64,000 nucleotides of DNA from an uncultured Clostridia bacterium (GCA_934248055.1 CAKQKI010000006.1:39660-103659); one strand, 5' to 3'; positions 52,429 through 61,142 are shown, counted from the stretch's first letter. Numbers and translations are program-made. Notes: a model not told the origin generated them from the sequence alone.

Positions 52429-53736
52429 ATGAAGCCTATAACTGCCGTAATCGTCGGTTGCGGACACAGAAGCAGGGTATATGCGGAAATAGCCGTAAAA
52501 TGCCCCGATCAACTTAAAATAGTTGCTCTCGTCGATCCCGATAAGCACGTCAGGGATATGTGCAGGGATTTATACGGAGTACCCGAAAATATGTGCTTTA
52601 ACGATATAAGCGAAATTTTGCCTATGGGCAGAATAGCCGATTGCGTTATAAACGGAACGATGGATAAATTGCATATTCCCACTTCTATTCCGCTTCTTAA
52701 GCAAAATTACGATATGTTGCTCGAAAAACCTATAACAAACAACGCCGAAGAATTGCTGATGCTTTCGGACGTAGTCAAAAAGCACGGCAACAAAGTTATG
52801 ATATGCCACGTTTTAAGATACAGCGATTTTTATAAAACCGCGAAAGAGATAATAAATTCGGGCGAAATAGGCGAAGTCGTACACATTGAAACGCAGGAAC
52901 GCGTAGGGGTTGCGCACAGCGCCATTTCGTTTATACGCGGCAAGTGGGCGAAAGAAGAAGAGTGCGGCTCGTCTATGCTGCTGCAGAAGTGTTGCCACGA
53001 TATAGACCTTGATTGCTGGCTTAATAATGCGAGCAGACCCGTAAAAGTAAGCAGTTTCGGCGGAAGAAATTTTATCGTTCCCGAAAAAGCGCCGAAAGGC
53101 GCGGGGACGAGATGTCTTGTAGATTGCCCGTACGTCGATACGTGTCAGTATTCGGCAAAGATGATGATACTCGAAAATCCGCATTACCTGTCGGTTTACC
53201 CGTGGCAGTGTACGGGAAAAGAAGAGTACGAACTGACTTTAGAAGAGAAAATTCATTCGCTTAAAACGGACAATCCGCACGGCGTATGCGCGTATAAATC
53301 GGGCGCGACGGTAGTCGATCATCAGGCTGTTTTAATGCAGTTTGAAAACGGTTCCACGGCGACGCACACTATGCTATGCTCGGCGCAGCGCGCGGGAAGG
53401 TCTTTGTTCGTTCTCGGAACTCGGGGCGAAATAGAAGGCTGGGCTGGAGACGGAAAACTCTATATAAGAACTTTCGACAATATAAATCGCGCTAATATAG
53501 ATAAAGGAAAAGAAAGAGTAATAGATTTCAACGCAAACAACCAGAGCGAAGACGGCGGGCATTTCGGCGGTGATCAGAAACTTGCGCTCGATTTCGTAAG
53601 ATATATGCGCGGCGAAAAGCCGTCTGTAAGTTGCACGCAGTTATCCGATTCAGTCAACGGGCATATTTGCGTATACGCGGCGGACAGGGCGATGAAAGAA
53701 AACAGAGTAGTTGAAATTTCGGAATTTTATAAATAA
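52429..53736 (+). CDS. Gfo/Idh/MocA-family oxidoreductase, long form
   Basis: 435 residues. AVIVGCGHRSRVYAEIA is the Rossmann motif, LEKPITNN the lysine motif, and SSMLLQKCCHDIDLDCWL the substrate helix. A Cys-rich insertion (RCLVDCPYVDTCQYSAK, about residues 225-240) is seen in the longer members that act on glycoside or uronate substrates and may bind a metal. It begins 4 bp after the GH2 gene and 15 bp before the GH95 gene, so the three form an operon. Confidence 0.9.
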   Translation: MKPITAVIVGCGHRSRVYAEIAVKCPDQLKIVALVDPDKHVRDMCRDLYGVPENMCFNDISEILPMGRIADCVINGTMDKLHIPTSIPLLKQNYDMLLEKPITNNAEELLMLSDVVKKHGNKVMICHVLRYSDFYKTAKEIINSGEIGEVVHIETQERVGVAHSAISFIRGKWAKEEECGSSMLLQKCCHDIDLDCWLNNASRPVKVSSFGGRNFIVPEKAPKGAGTRCLVDCPYVDTCQYSAKMMILENPHYLSVYPWQCTGKEEYELTLEEKIHSLKTDNPHGVCAYKSGATVVDHQAVLMQFENGSTATHTMLCSAQRAGRSLFVLGTRGEIEGWAGDGKLYIRTFDNINRANIDKGKERVIDFNANNQSEDGGHFGGDQKLALDFVRYMRGEKPSVSCTQLSDSVNGHICVYAADRAMKENRVVEISEFYK

Positions 53737-53751
53737 TTTACGGGAGATATT

Positions 53752-56367
53752 ATGAAAAAATACGTAATGAGATACGACAGGGCGGCGGAAGATTCCATTA
53801 AAGGCTGGGAGAACGATTCTCTCCCCTTGGGCAACGGTTATTTTGGCGCGAGCGTGTTCGGCGGCGTTAACAGCGAGCGGATTCAGTTTACCACGAACGA
53901 ATTTGCAAACGTGTGTTCGCTCGGCGGAGTAACGAGTTTTGCCGATTTATATATAGAAAGCGACTATAAATCCGCTGAAAACTACGCGCGCGGTCTTGAT
54001 CTGAACCGCGGCGTGGCGTACTCCGACTTTAATTGCGGTAACGAAAAAATCGAAAGAACGGCGTTCTGCAGTTATCCCGACGCGGTTTTCGCGTATAAAA
54101 TCGCAACAAACGGAAAGAGGGATTTTACGGCGCGGCTCGTTATACCTTACCTTAACGAAAGGGCGGAAAAAGACGGTGGAAGAACGGGTAAAATATATTC
54201 GGAAAACAATTCGCTCGTTTTGCGTCAGACTTTGCCGCTCAGAGAATGCACAGGCGAGTTGAGACTGACCGCATTGACGGACGGCGCTGTCGCCGTTACC
54301 GATAAAGAAATTAAAATATCGGGCGCGGGTGAAATTACGTTTTTAGTCGTTCTCGGCACTAATTATAAATTATGCCCCGAAGTTTTTGCCGACGGTTGTC
54401 ATAAAGCGACGGGCGAAGACCCCGACGAAAAATTAAAAAATCTTGAGAAAAACGCCCGCGAAAAAGGTTATGACGGACTGCTTGAAAGGCATATTTCCGA
54501 TTACGGCGGGTTAATGAACCGCGCGAGCGTAGATTTAGGCGGAATTGAAGATAATCGCGCTATACCTGAACTTTTGGAGTCGTACAGAAGCGGAAAAGAC
54601 GAGCCGTATCTTATAGAAACTTACTTTCGGTACGGCAGGCACCTTCTCGTGTCGAGTTCGAGAAAAGGCACTCCGCCCGCGTCTTTGCAAGGCACGTGGT
54701 CGGCGCACGATAAGTCGCCCTGGGGGAGCGGTATATGGCATAATATCAACGTGCAGATGAATTACTGGTGCGCGCTCAATACTAATATTCCCGAAACTTT
54801 CGCCGCGTATGCGGACTATTTCAAGGCGTACTTAAACCGCGCCGAAGGATACGCGAAAGAGTGGGTTACGGAGTTCGTTCCGCAAAAAAAACACGAAGAT
54901 TGCGGCTGGATAATAGGCACGGCGGCGTTTTTATATGAAATAAGCGGACTCGGAAAATCTTTGCATTCGGGACCCGGTACGGGCGGTCTTACCGCAAAAA
55001 TGTTTGCGGATTATTACGATTACACGCTCGATAAAGAATTCCTGAAAGAATACGCGTATCCTGCGGTACACGGCTGTTCGCAGTTTATGCAAAAAAGCGT
55101 TAAGAAATACGATAACGAATATTTATGCACCGTTTCGGCTTCGCCCGAGCAAATTCTTTCGGGCGTTTATCTTAACGAGTATAAAGAGCAACAGTATTAC
55201 GCTACGATCGGCTGCGCGTTCGATCAGCAGATGCTTTGCGAGAACGCAGAAGACGATATTCGTTTTTCTGAAATTCTCGGAGTTGAGGACGAAACCGTAA
55301 AGCAGGAAAAACGGCGTATAGAGCGGTTTTCGCCCGTTAATATAGGTTACAGCGGACAGGTTAAAGAATACGGAGAAGAGAAGTTTTACGGCGAGATAGG
55401 CGCGGCGCTTCACAGGCATATTTCTCAACTTATGGGACTTATGCCCGGCAGTATAATAAACGAAGATACGCCTGCATGGCTTGACAGCGCGAAAAGAACT
55501 CTCGATTTACGCGGCGACGATTCAACCGGTTGGGCGCTTGCTTACAGAATATTGTGTCGCGCAAGGTCGCATGACGGCGAAAACGCGTATAAATTACTTA
55601 ACAAACTCTTATGCGAAAAGACCAACGATAATCTGTGGGACGAACACCCGCCTTTCCAGATAGACGGCAATTTCGGCGCGACGGCAGGGATTTCGGAAAT
55701 GCTTTTGCAAAGCGTGAACGGCGGTAATATAACGCTTTTCCCCGCAATTCCCGAAAAATGGAAAAACGTTTCGTTTGAAAATTTAAGAGCGCGCGGAAAT
55801 TTTGTCGTATCGGCAAAACGGGCGGGCGGTAAAATAGAAAATTGCCGTATCTGCTCGCTGTCGGGCGGAATGATTTCGATTGCCGCCGCAGGAGTCAAAG
55901 CGGTATCGGTTATTGACGTAAAAAGCGGAGAAAAGGTAAGTTGCCGATATAAAAACGGTAAAATGACGTTTGAAACCGAAAAGGGCAGAATTTACGAACT
56001 CACGGGCTTTACAAAAGTCGTTCCCGAAAAGCGGGTTAAAAATCTTACCGCAGCGTTCAGATCAGACGGCGTTATGCTTAAATGGAGCGGCGCGGGCGCA
56101 AAATACGCGGTATACAGAGCCGTTGAAAACGATAAAAAGTATAAACGCTTGACTGTTACCGAAAATCCGTTTTTTACCGATAATGAATTTTCACTTGAAA
56201 ATAAAGCGCGGCTGACGTATAAAATAGTAGTCTCCGAAGGCGAATATTCTCAAAAATCCCAAGGAAAAGTCGTGTTTTTAAGTCCTGCGACCATACTTGA
56301 GAAAGAGCGTTACGAAAAGCGGCTTACAGTAAACAATATTTACGCAAACGAATGGAAATTAAGGTAG
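53752..56367 (+). CDS. GH95-type alpha-L-fucosidase/galactosidase
   Basis: 871 residues, no signal peptide. The N-terminal beta domain (ENDSLPLGNGYFGASVFGGV) and the (alpha/alpha)6 barrel of GH95 are complete. The AfcA catalytic set is recognisable: Asn331 and Asn333 in GIWHNINVQMNYW, Glu466 in SASPEQI, and Asp638 in FQIDGNFGATAGI. GH95 enzymes invert and release alpha-1,2-L-fucose from host glycans, or L-galactose. An extra C-terminal fibronectin-III-like domain (about 765-850, VKNLTAAFRSDGVMLKWSGA) is present. Its cytoplasmic location implies import of oligosaccharides. Confidence 0.9.
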   Translation: MKKYVMRYDRAAEDSIKGWENDSLPLGNGYFGASVFGGVNSERIQFTTNEFANVCSLGGVTSFADLYIESDYKSAENYARGLDLNRGVAYSDFNCGNEKIERTAFCSYPDAVFAYKIATNGKRDFTARLVIPYLNERAEKDGGRTGKIYSENNSLVLRQTLPLRECTGELRLTALTDGAVAVTDKEIKISGAGEITFLVVLGTNYKLCPEVFADGCHKATGEDPDEKLKNLEKNAREKGYDGLLERHISDYGGLMNRASVDLGGIEDNRAIPELLESYRSGKDEPYLIETYFRYGRHLLVSSSRKGTPPASLQGTWSAHDKSPWGSGIWHNINVQMNYWCALNTNIPETFAAYADYFKAYLNRAEGYAKEWVTEFVPQKKHEDCGWIIGTAAFLYEISGLGKSLHSGPGTGGLTAKMFADYYDYTLDKEFLKEYAYPAVHGCSQFMQKSVKKYDNEYLCTVSASPEQILSGVYLNEYKEQQYYATIGCAFDQQMLCENAEDDIRFSEILGVEDETVKQEKRRIERFSPVNIGYSGQVKEYGEEKFYGEIGAALHRHISQLMGLMPGSIINEDTPAWLDSAKRTLDLRGDDSTGWALAYRILCRARSHDGENAYKLLNKLLCEKTNDNLWDEHPPFQIDGNFGATAGISEMLLQSVNGGNITLFPAIPEKWKNVSFENLRARGNFVVSAKRAGGKIENCRICSLSGGMISIAAAGVKAVSVIDVKSGEKVSCRYKNGKMTFETEKGRIYELTGFTKVVPEKRVKNLTAAFRSDGVMLKWSGAGAKYAVYRAVENDKKYKRLTVTENPFFTDNEFSLENKARLTYKIVVSEGEYSQKSQGKVVFLSPATILEKERYEKRLTVNNIYANEWKLR

Positions 56368-56373
56368 TTAAAT

Positions 56374-56473
56374 ATGAAACTTGATTTTAACGAATATAAA
56401 AAAAGTTTATGCTTTTTGGCTCGGTAAAAATATGGGCGGAACGATAGGCGCACAGCCTTTTAACCGAAAATAA
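56374..56473 (+). pseudogene. Frameshifted 5' stub of an ADP-ribosylglycohydrolase gene
   Basis: A start with an AAGGT site reads MKLDFNEYK, then meets an A7 tract. Removing one A gives KKVYAFWLGKNMGGTIGA, the hallmark N-terminus of ADP-ribosylglycohydrolase-fold proteins (KVxGCWLGKNIGGTLGAP). The uncorrected frame stops after 17 codons; the corrected frame ends at about 33 codons, against about 300 normally. It is therefore a decayed fourth gene of the GH2-GH95 operon. Confidence 0.75.
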
Positions 56474-56475
56474 AA

Positions 56476-56500
56476 AACGCCGAATATTTTCGGCGCGCAT
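56476..56500 (+). other. Short hairpin after the pseudogene
   Basis: CGCCGA/TCGGCG stem with an AT loop; no T-run follows. Confidence 0.4.
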
Positions 56501-56504
56501 AATA

Positions 56505-56541
56505 AAAAACCGTATTGCGATCAGTCGCAATACGGTTTTTC
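56505..56541. terminator. Bidirectional terminator between convergent operons
   Basis: A 15-bp perfect stem (AAAACCGTATTGCGA at 56506-56520 and its complement at 56525-56539) with a 4-nt loop; A-rich on one side and T-rich on the other. It covers the stop of the minus-strand gene. Confidence 0.85.
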
Positions 56542-56982
56542 GTTTTCAAGGTATTCGTTTAAAATTTCCGCCGCTATGCCCACGAGTTCTTTGCACGGGC
56601 GTTTTTTATAGTATTCCGAAGTGCGCGCTTCCGGGACGGGCGTTGAAGATTTTTCCGAAAGTCCAAGCAGTTCGCGGCATACTATAGAGCCGTTGATTTC
56701 TTTGAATTTTCCGCATAGCCGTTGAATAAGGGCGTAATGTTCTTTTTTAGCGGTAACGTTTTTCGGGTCGGAGTAACCTTTAAGCGCGCCGAGAACGATA
56801 ACCATGCCGCTTATCGCGCCGCAAACTTCCCGTTGCCGACCTATTCCGCCGCCGAACGACGAAGAAATCATAGCCGCTGTTTTTTCGTCGATATTCATTA
56901 AATCTTTAAACGCAAGAACTACCGCCTGCGCGCAATTGTAGCCGCTTAAAAAATATCCTTCCGCAATTTCTTTTCTCGTCAT
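56521..56982 (-). CDS. C_GCAxxG_C_C family protein
   Basis: 153 residues with the defining cysteine pattern: GYNCAQAVV (about residue 17), FGGGIGRQREVCGAISG with the GCAxxG-like core, RLCGKF and SIVCRELLG. This small helical family is widespread in anaerobes and is thought to be redox or metal related, but no function is established. It is the last gene of a three-gene minus-strand operon, 2 bp after tcdA. Confidence 0.92.
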   Translation of the reverse strand: MTRKEIAEGYFLSGYNCAQAVVLAFKDLMNIDEKTAAMISSSFGGGIGRQREVCGAISGMVIVLGALKGYSDPKNVTAKKEHYALIQRLCGKFKEINGSIVCRELLGLSEKSSTPVPEARTSEYYKKRPCKELVGIAAEILNEYLENEKPYCD

Positions 56983-56984
56983 AT

Positions 56985-57704
56985 TCAGACCTTCTTATCA
57001 AAAACTATATCTTTTATAATCTCTCCCGCCGCAATAAGACCCGCGACGGACGGAACGAAAGACACGCTCGACGGCGCAATGCCGTTTCCTTTATATTCCG
57101 CGCTTTCTTCTCGGATTTTCAGCGGTTCTTCTTCCGTATAAACTACTTTAACGTCGGTTATTCCTTCTTCTTTTAAAAGTTTTCGCATTACTTTTGCAAG
57201 GGGGCAGACTTTCGTTGCCGAAATATCCGCAACCCTGAAAGCCGTCGGGTCGAGTTTGTTCCCCGCGCCCATAACGCTTATTACTTTTACGCCCGCGGCT
57301 TTTGCCCGTTTTATAATTTCGAGTTTTCCGGAAACGGTGTCGATAGCGTCGAGAACGTAATCGAAATCGGCAAAATTTATACCGTCGTTTACGCCTTTTA
57401 AAATAAACGCGTTTACGATATTTACTTTCGCCGCGGGGTTTATTTCCAGAATTCTGTCTTTCGCGGCTTCTGTTTTTTTAACTCCTAAAGTTTTTATCGT
57501 CGCGTATAACTGGCGGTTAAGGTTTGTTTCGCTGTAAACGTCGTTATCTATAAGCGTAAGCGTTCCCGTTCCGCTTCGCGCAAGCGCTTCGACCGCGTAA
57601 CTGCCTACGCCGCCGAGCCCGAAAACCGCAATATGAACTTTTTTCAGTTTTTCTACGCCGCTTTTGCCTAACGCCATTTCGGTGCGGGTATAAATATCAG
57701 CCAT
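56985..57704 (-). CDS. tcdA: tRNA threonylcarbamoyladenosine dehydratase (ThiF/MoeB-like)
   Basis: 239 residues. The E1-like nucleotide site is VFGLGGVGSYAVEALARSG (residues about 28-46), with an ATP-binding DNDVYSETNLNRQ and the DAIDTVSGKLEII helix. CPLAKVMRKLLKEEGI contains the conserved C-terminal cysteine. TcdA/CsdL cyclises t6A37 to ct6A in ANN-decoding tRNAs with ATP. It overlaps the pyridoxamine kinase gene by 8 bp. Confidence 0.93.
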   Translation of the reverse strand: MADIYTRTEMALGKSGVEKLKKVHIAVFGLGGVGSYAVEALARSGTGTLTLIDNDVYSETNLNRQLYATIKTLGVKKTEAAKDRILEINPAAKVNIVNAFILKGVNDGINFADFDYVLDAIDTVSGKLEIIKRAKAAGVKVISVMGAGNKLDPTAFRVADISATKVCPLAKVMRKLLKEEGITDVKVVYTEEEPLKIREESAEYKGNGIAPSSVSFVPSVAGLIAAGEIIKDIVFDKKV

Positions 57705-58539
57705 TTATTTCTATCTCTTTTATAAGTTCAGGTAAAACGAGTTCGAATTCTACACCGTAGTCTACGGAATTTTTATCGTTTAAGGTAACCCTTATACATT
57801 CCGCGGTAAAATCAGCCGCAATCCGCAACGATTTTAAGAGAGAGTAACCGCGCATAAGACCGCCGAGAACCGCGCTCGAAAAAATATCGCCCGTGCCGTG
57901 ATAACTTGCAGGCACGCGTTCGTTGAAGTAGGAAAAATATTCGCCTTTTACGCTGTCGTATCCGTAAACGCCGATTTTGCCTTCGTCAAAACTTACTCCC
58001 GTTAAAACCGCTGTTTTTGCGCCGAGCGCAACGAGTTTTTGAAGCATATTGCGGATATATTCTTCCGAATATCCGCTTTCAACGTACTTTTCACCCGTCA
58101 TATACGACGCTTCCGTAAGGTTTGGAACTATTATATCGGCAACGCCGCACAGTTTTGCCATTTTTTTTGCAAATTCTTGTGTAAAACCGGGGTAAAGTTT
58201 GCCGTTATCCGCCATTACGGGGTCTATTAAAATAATATTGTTTTCCGTTTTGAATTCGGTAAAATAGTCTTTTACTATAGAAAGTTGCTCGTCGCTTCCG
58301 AGATATCCGCTGTAAAGCGCGTCAAAAGAAAACCCTTCGCGCTTCCAGTGTTCTTTGATGGGTTCGAGATCGCTCGTAAGATCGCGGAAGGTGTAATTTT
58401 TAAACATCGTGTGGGTTGAAAGTACCGCGGTCGGGACAATGCACGTTTCAACTCCGAACGCCGAAATAACGGGGAGAGCGACGGTAAGCGAGCATTTGCC
58501 AAGGCACGATACGTCCTGTATGGTTGCTATTCGTTTCAT
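57697..58539 (-). CDS. pdxY: Pyridoxamine/pyridoxal kinase (PfkB family)
   Basis: 280 residues from the second ATG (58539), which matches the family start MKRIATIQDVSCLGKCSLTV; an ATG two codons earlier touches the -10 box. IILIDPVMADNGKLY and GTGDIFSSAVLGGLMRG are the substrate and anion-hole/catalytic-base motifs of ribokinase-like kinases. It phosphorylates B6 vitamers to their 5'-phosphates. The gene heads the operon with tcdA and the C_GCAxxG_C_C gene. The mRNA should be leaderless. Confidence 0.92.
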   Translation of the reverse strand: MKRIATIQDVSCLGKCSLTVALPVISAFGVETCIVPTAVLSTHTMFKNYTFRDLTSDLEPIKEHWKREGFSFDALYSGYLGSDEQLSIVKDYFTEFKTENNIILIDPVMADNGKLYPGFTQEFAKKMAKLCGVADIIVPNLTEASYMTGEKYVESGYSEEYIRNMLQKLVALGAKTAVLTGVSFDEGKIGVYGYDSVKGEYFSYFNERVPASYHGTGDIFSSAVLGGLMRGYSLLKSLRIAADFTAECIRVTLNDKNSVDYGVEFELVLPELIKEIEING

Positions 58540-58545
58540 AATCAT

Positions 58546-58574
58546 ATTTTAACATAATTATTGCGGTATTGCAA
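58546..58574 (-). promoter_or_regulatory. Promoter of the pyridoxamine kinase operon, leaderless geometry
   Basis: Read on the minus strand: TTGCAA, 17-bp spacer, TAAAAT. The -10 ends 6 nt before the ATG at 58539, and no Shine-Dalgarno fits. Confidence 0.8.
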
Positions 58575-58618
58575 CGAGTTGAACGGCGGCTTTGCGGTTT
58601 TTACGAAAATTTTACGAA

Positions 58619-58648
58619 GTATATTTATTTTTCAATAAGGCACACTTA
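58619..58648 (+). promoter_or_regulatory. Possible forespore-type promoter of sigG
   Basis: GTATA (58619-58623), 17 bp, CACACTTA (58641-58648). This loosely resembles the sigma-F/sigma-G consensus (GTATA or TGAATA, then CATACTA-like). No good sigma-A promoter is visible. It is a weak match offered because sigG is normally read by sigma-F and sigma-G. Confidence 0.3.
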
Positions 58649-58688
58649 AATATATAGTCGCAATTTGCTTGTGACCTTGGGAGGTTAA

Positions 58689-59459
58689 ATGTTAAATAAA
58701 GTAGAAATATGCGGCGTAGACACGTCTTCGCTGCCTAAAATCACGAGAAACGAAAGCGAAGAATTGCTTAAAAGAATAAAAAACGGCGACGAAAACGCAA
58801 AAAGCGCGTTTATTACGTCTAATATGCGTCTTGTTCTTTCTATAATAAAGCGGTTTCCCGGGGCGAAAGTTTCTACAGACGATATGTTTCAGGCAGGGTG
58901 CGTGGGGCTTATAAAAGCGACGGATAATTTCGATTTAAGCGTAGGAGTAACGTTTTCGACTTACGCCGTGCCTATGATAATAGGCGAAATAAAGCGTCTT
59001 CTTCGCGGGAACAACAGCCTGAGAGTTACGAGAAGTATCCGCGATACCGCGTACAAAGTTTTACAGGCGCGCGGCGAGTTGGAGCGTTGCGACGAGCAGG
59101 CAACGCCCCGTAAAATATCCGAAAAACTCGGTATAAAAGAAAGCGAAGTGGTTTACGCGCTTGACGCGATTTCAGACCCCGTTTCTCTTTACGAACCCGT
59201 TTACAGTAAAGAAGGCGAAGAACTTTTGCTTATGGACAGAATCGAAGACGAGAAAAACTGCGATGAAAAGTGGACAGAAAACGCGGCGTTGAAATGCGCC
59301 GTTGAAAAACTTTCCGACAGAGAGAAAAAAATATTGTATATGCGCTATTACGAAGGAAAAACCCAGACCGAAATTTCGGAAGAAATAGGTCTTTCTCAGG
59401 CGCAGGTTTCGCGCCTTGAAAAAAACGCGATAAACTCAATTAGAATAAATATTTCTTAA
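58689..59459 (+). CDS. sigG: Sporulation sigma factor sigma-G
   Basis: 256 residues. The N-terminal KVEICGVDTSSLPKI is diagnostic for sigma-G, and regions 2 (MFQAGCVGLIKATDNFD, FSTYAVPMIIGEIKRLLRGN), 3 and 4 (LSDREKKILYMRYYEGKTQT, LSQAQVSRLEKNAI) are complete. It directs late forespore transcription, including small acid-soluble proteins and germination genes. It stands alone here rather than after spoIIGA-sigE as in Bacillus. GGGAGG precedes the ATG. It is strong evidence that the organism can sporulate. Confidence 0.96.
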   Translation: MLNKVEICGVDTSSLPKITRNESEELLKRIKNGDENAKSAFITSNMRLVLSIIKRFPGAKVSTDDMFQAGCVGLIKATDNFDLSVGVTFSTYAVPMIIGEIKRLLRGNNSLRVTRSIRDTAYKVLQARGELERCDEQATPRKISEKLGIKESEVVYALDAISDPVSLYEPVYSKEGEELLLMDRIEDEKNCDEKWTENAALKCAVEKLSDREKKILYMRYYEGKTQTEISEEIGLSQAQVSRLEKNAINSIRINIS

Positions 59460-59474
59460 AAGCATTTAAAAACA

Positions 59475-59508
59475 CTCTTTAAGCGAAAACTTAAAGAGCG
59501 TTTTTTTA
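59475..59508 (+). terminator. Terminator after sigG
   Basis: CTCTTTAAG/CTTAAAGAG stem with a short loop, followed by a run of seven T. Confidence 0.85.
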
Positions 59509-59572
59509 TAGGGACCCCATTCGTCTTCACCGGCGATAGCGAAAGGAATAGGTTATCAATTTTGAAACTTGC

Positions 59573-59606
59573 AAAAAAAGACTAAAATTATTTTTAGTCT
59601 TTTTTC
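59573..59606. terminator. Bidirectional terminator at the zinc-ribbon nuclease gene end
   Basis: An A-rich arm AAAAAAAGACTAAAA pairs with TTTTTAGTCTTTTTT across a 3-nt loop, overlapping the stop codon of the minus-strand gene. Confidence 0.75.
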
Positions 59607-61075
59607 TTTCTGGCTTTAGATATTTTCTCTTTTTTACATTCAGGACAACCACAATTCATAACTGTTCTAACATAAACAGAAGTTAACCAGCTATTTCCAC
59701 ATTTAGAACATACCCACCAATATTTTTTATTGCTTCTCGCATTTATTTCTGATGGTTTCTTATCATTCTTTGAGTAATCCCATTCTTTAGCAACTTGTGG
59801 GTATTGACTTTCTAAATCATTATATCCAACAAGCACTTTTTGACCTGAACAATATGGACAATTTCTTCCATTTGACCTATGAGCTGGAGAAGCGTACCAT
59901 TCGTGATTTTTTTTACATATCCACCAAAATTTTCTATTTGAAAATGGCGGTATTGTTTCTGGGTTTATTCCTTTATTTTTATCCCAATTCCATTCATTTA
60001 TAAGATTAGTTTTTGATATTGACTTTTCTTTTTCTTTACTTATAACATTTTGCAAAATATAAGAACTATCTCTTTCTAAATTAACATCTATCTTTACCTT
60101 TGAATTGATTATTGATAAAATCTGTTGCACGGCATTTTGTAATTCATCCAAATTTTTTCCATGGACATAAATTTTATGTGCACTGCTAGTATATTCTGGA
60201 CAACCATATTCACGGATTCTTATAAGTTTTACATTCATTTTATTGCAAAGTTTATCTTTAGTTAAATCATTATTGATATTTTGGTGCCACTTTGAGCCAT
60301 CATATTCTATTCCAATATTTAAAGACGGAATGTAAATATCTAGTTCATATCTGCCTAAAGGTTGATTCCTATAGTTTTCTATCAAATCAGGAAAAAGTTT
60401 GTTTACATAATATGAAATTATTTTTTCTGGATAAGAAGTTCTTAGTTCTTTATTACAATATGGACAACCTTGTTTATTTGTTGTTCTAGAATAAACAACA
60501 GCTTTCCAAGAATGTCCTCGTTTACATATCCAATTAATTGGTTTTTTACTGCCATATGTAATTTCGGTTGGTTTACAATCATTCTTTTCCCAATCCCACT
60601 CGCTAACCAACTTTGGATAAGTAGTAGCTAAATCATTATATCCAACAAGCACTTTTTGACCTGAACAATATGGACAATTTCTTCCATTTGACCTATGAGC
60701 TGGAGAAGCGTACCATTCATGATTTTTATTACAAATCCACCAGTATTTTTTGTTTGATTGTGGATACACAAGATCAGGAGTTATAACATTCTTTTTATAA
60801 TTCCATTCTTTAGCAATAATTGGAAATAATGTTTGCAAACTTTTGTCTTTTGTTGCTGTTGTTAGTTTGATATTATTACATATTCTACATTTTGTGCCAC
60901 TATTTCTATGAGAAATTTTAGTCATCCATTCATTGCCACATTTTAAGCATTTCCACCATGCTTTTTTACTGCTACCACATGTTAATTTGTCAGGGAAAAT
61001 ACCAAGAGCATTATTTTTCTCCCAGTCCCATTCTTCCATTAAATCTTTGTTATTTATTACATAATCTTTAGTCAT
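59594..61075 (-). CDS. Multi-zinc-ribbon protein with embedded PD-(D/E)XK (Vsr-like) nuclease domain
   Basis: 493 residues from the ATG at 61075; a TTG nine codons upstream (61102, AGGA 4 nt before it) is the alternative. Three DUF4379-type zinc ribbons (EWDWEKN...WWKCLKCGNEW...CRIC pattern) precede, and two follow, a nuclease-like domain (about residues 225-295) with RYELDIYIPSLNIGIEYDGS, WH, and KLIRIREYG. The Asp/Glu-x-Glu pattern of the fold is visible. The DNA is clearly more AT-rich than its neighbours, which suggests horizontal transfer. Ribbons 2 and 4 share about 100 bp of near-identical DNA. A DNA-binding nuclease, perhaps for defence, is inferred. Confidence 0.85.
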   Translation of the reverse strand: MTKDYVINNKDLMEEWDWEKNNALGIFPDKLTCGSSKKAWWKCLKCGNEWMTKISHRNSGTKCRICNNIKLTTATKDKSLQTLFPIIAKEWNYKKNVITPDLVYPQSNKKYWWICNKNHEWYASPAHRSNGRNCPYCSGQKVLVGYNDLATTYPKLVSEWDWEKNDCKPTEITYGSKKPINWICKRGHSWKAVVYSRTTNKQGCPYCNKELRTSYPEKIISYYVNKLFPDLIENYRNQPLGRYELDIYIPSLNIGIEYDGSKWHQNINNDLTKDKLCNKMNVKLIRIREYGCPEYTSSAHKIYVHGKNLDELQNAVQQILSIINSKVKIDVNLERDSSYILQNVISKEKEKSISKTNLINEWNWDKNKGINPETIPPFSNRKFWWICKKNHEWYASPAHRSNGRNCPYCSGQKVLVGYNDLESQYPQVAKEWDYSKNDKKPSEINARSNKKYWWVCSKCGNSWLTSVYVRTVMNCGCPECKKEKISKARKKKD

Positions 61076-61081
61076 ACGTGT

Positions 61082-61110
61082 ATTATAACATAAAAATAAC
61101 AAAAAGTCCT
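61082..61110 (-). promoter_or_regulatory. Promoter of the zinc-ribbon nuclease gene, leaderless geometry
   Basis: Consensus TATAAT (read on minus, 61087-61082) ends 6 nt before the ATG at 61075. With a 17-bp spacer the -35 is AGGACT, a weak match. Alternatively AGGA serves as ribosome site for the TTG start. Confidence 0.6.
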
Positions 61111-61142
61111 GATTTGATTATATTTTTATGATGGCATTTAAA

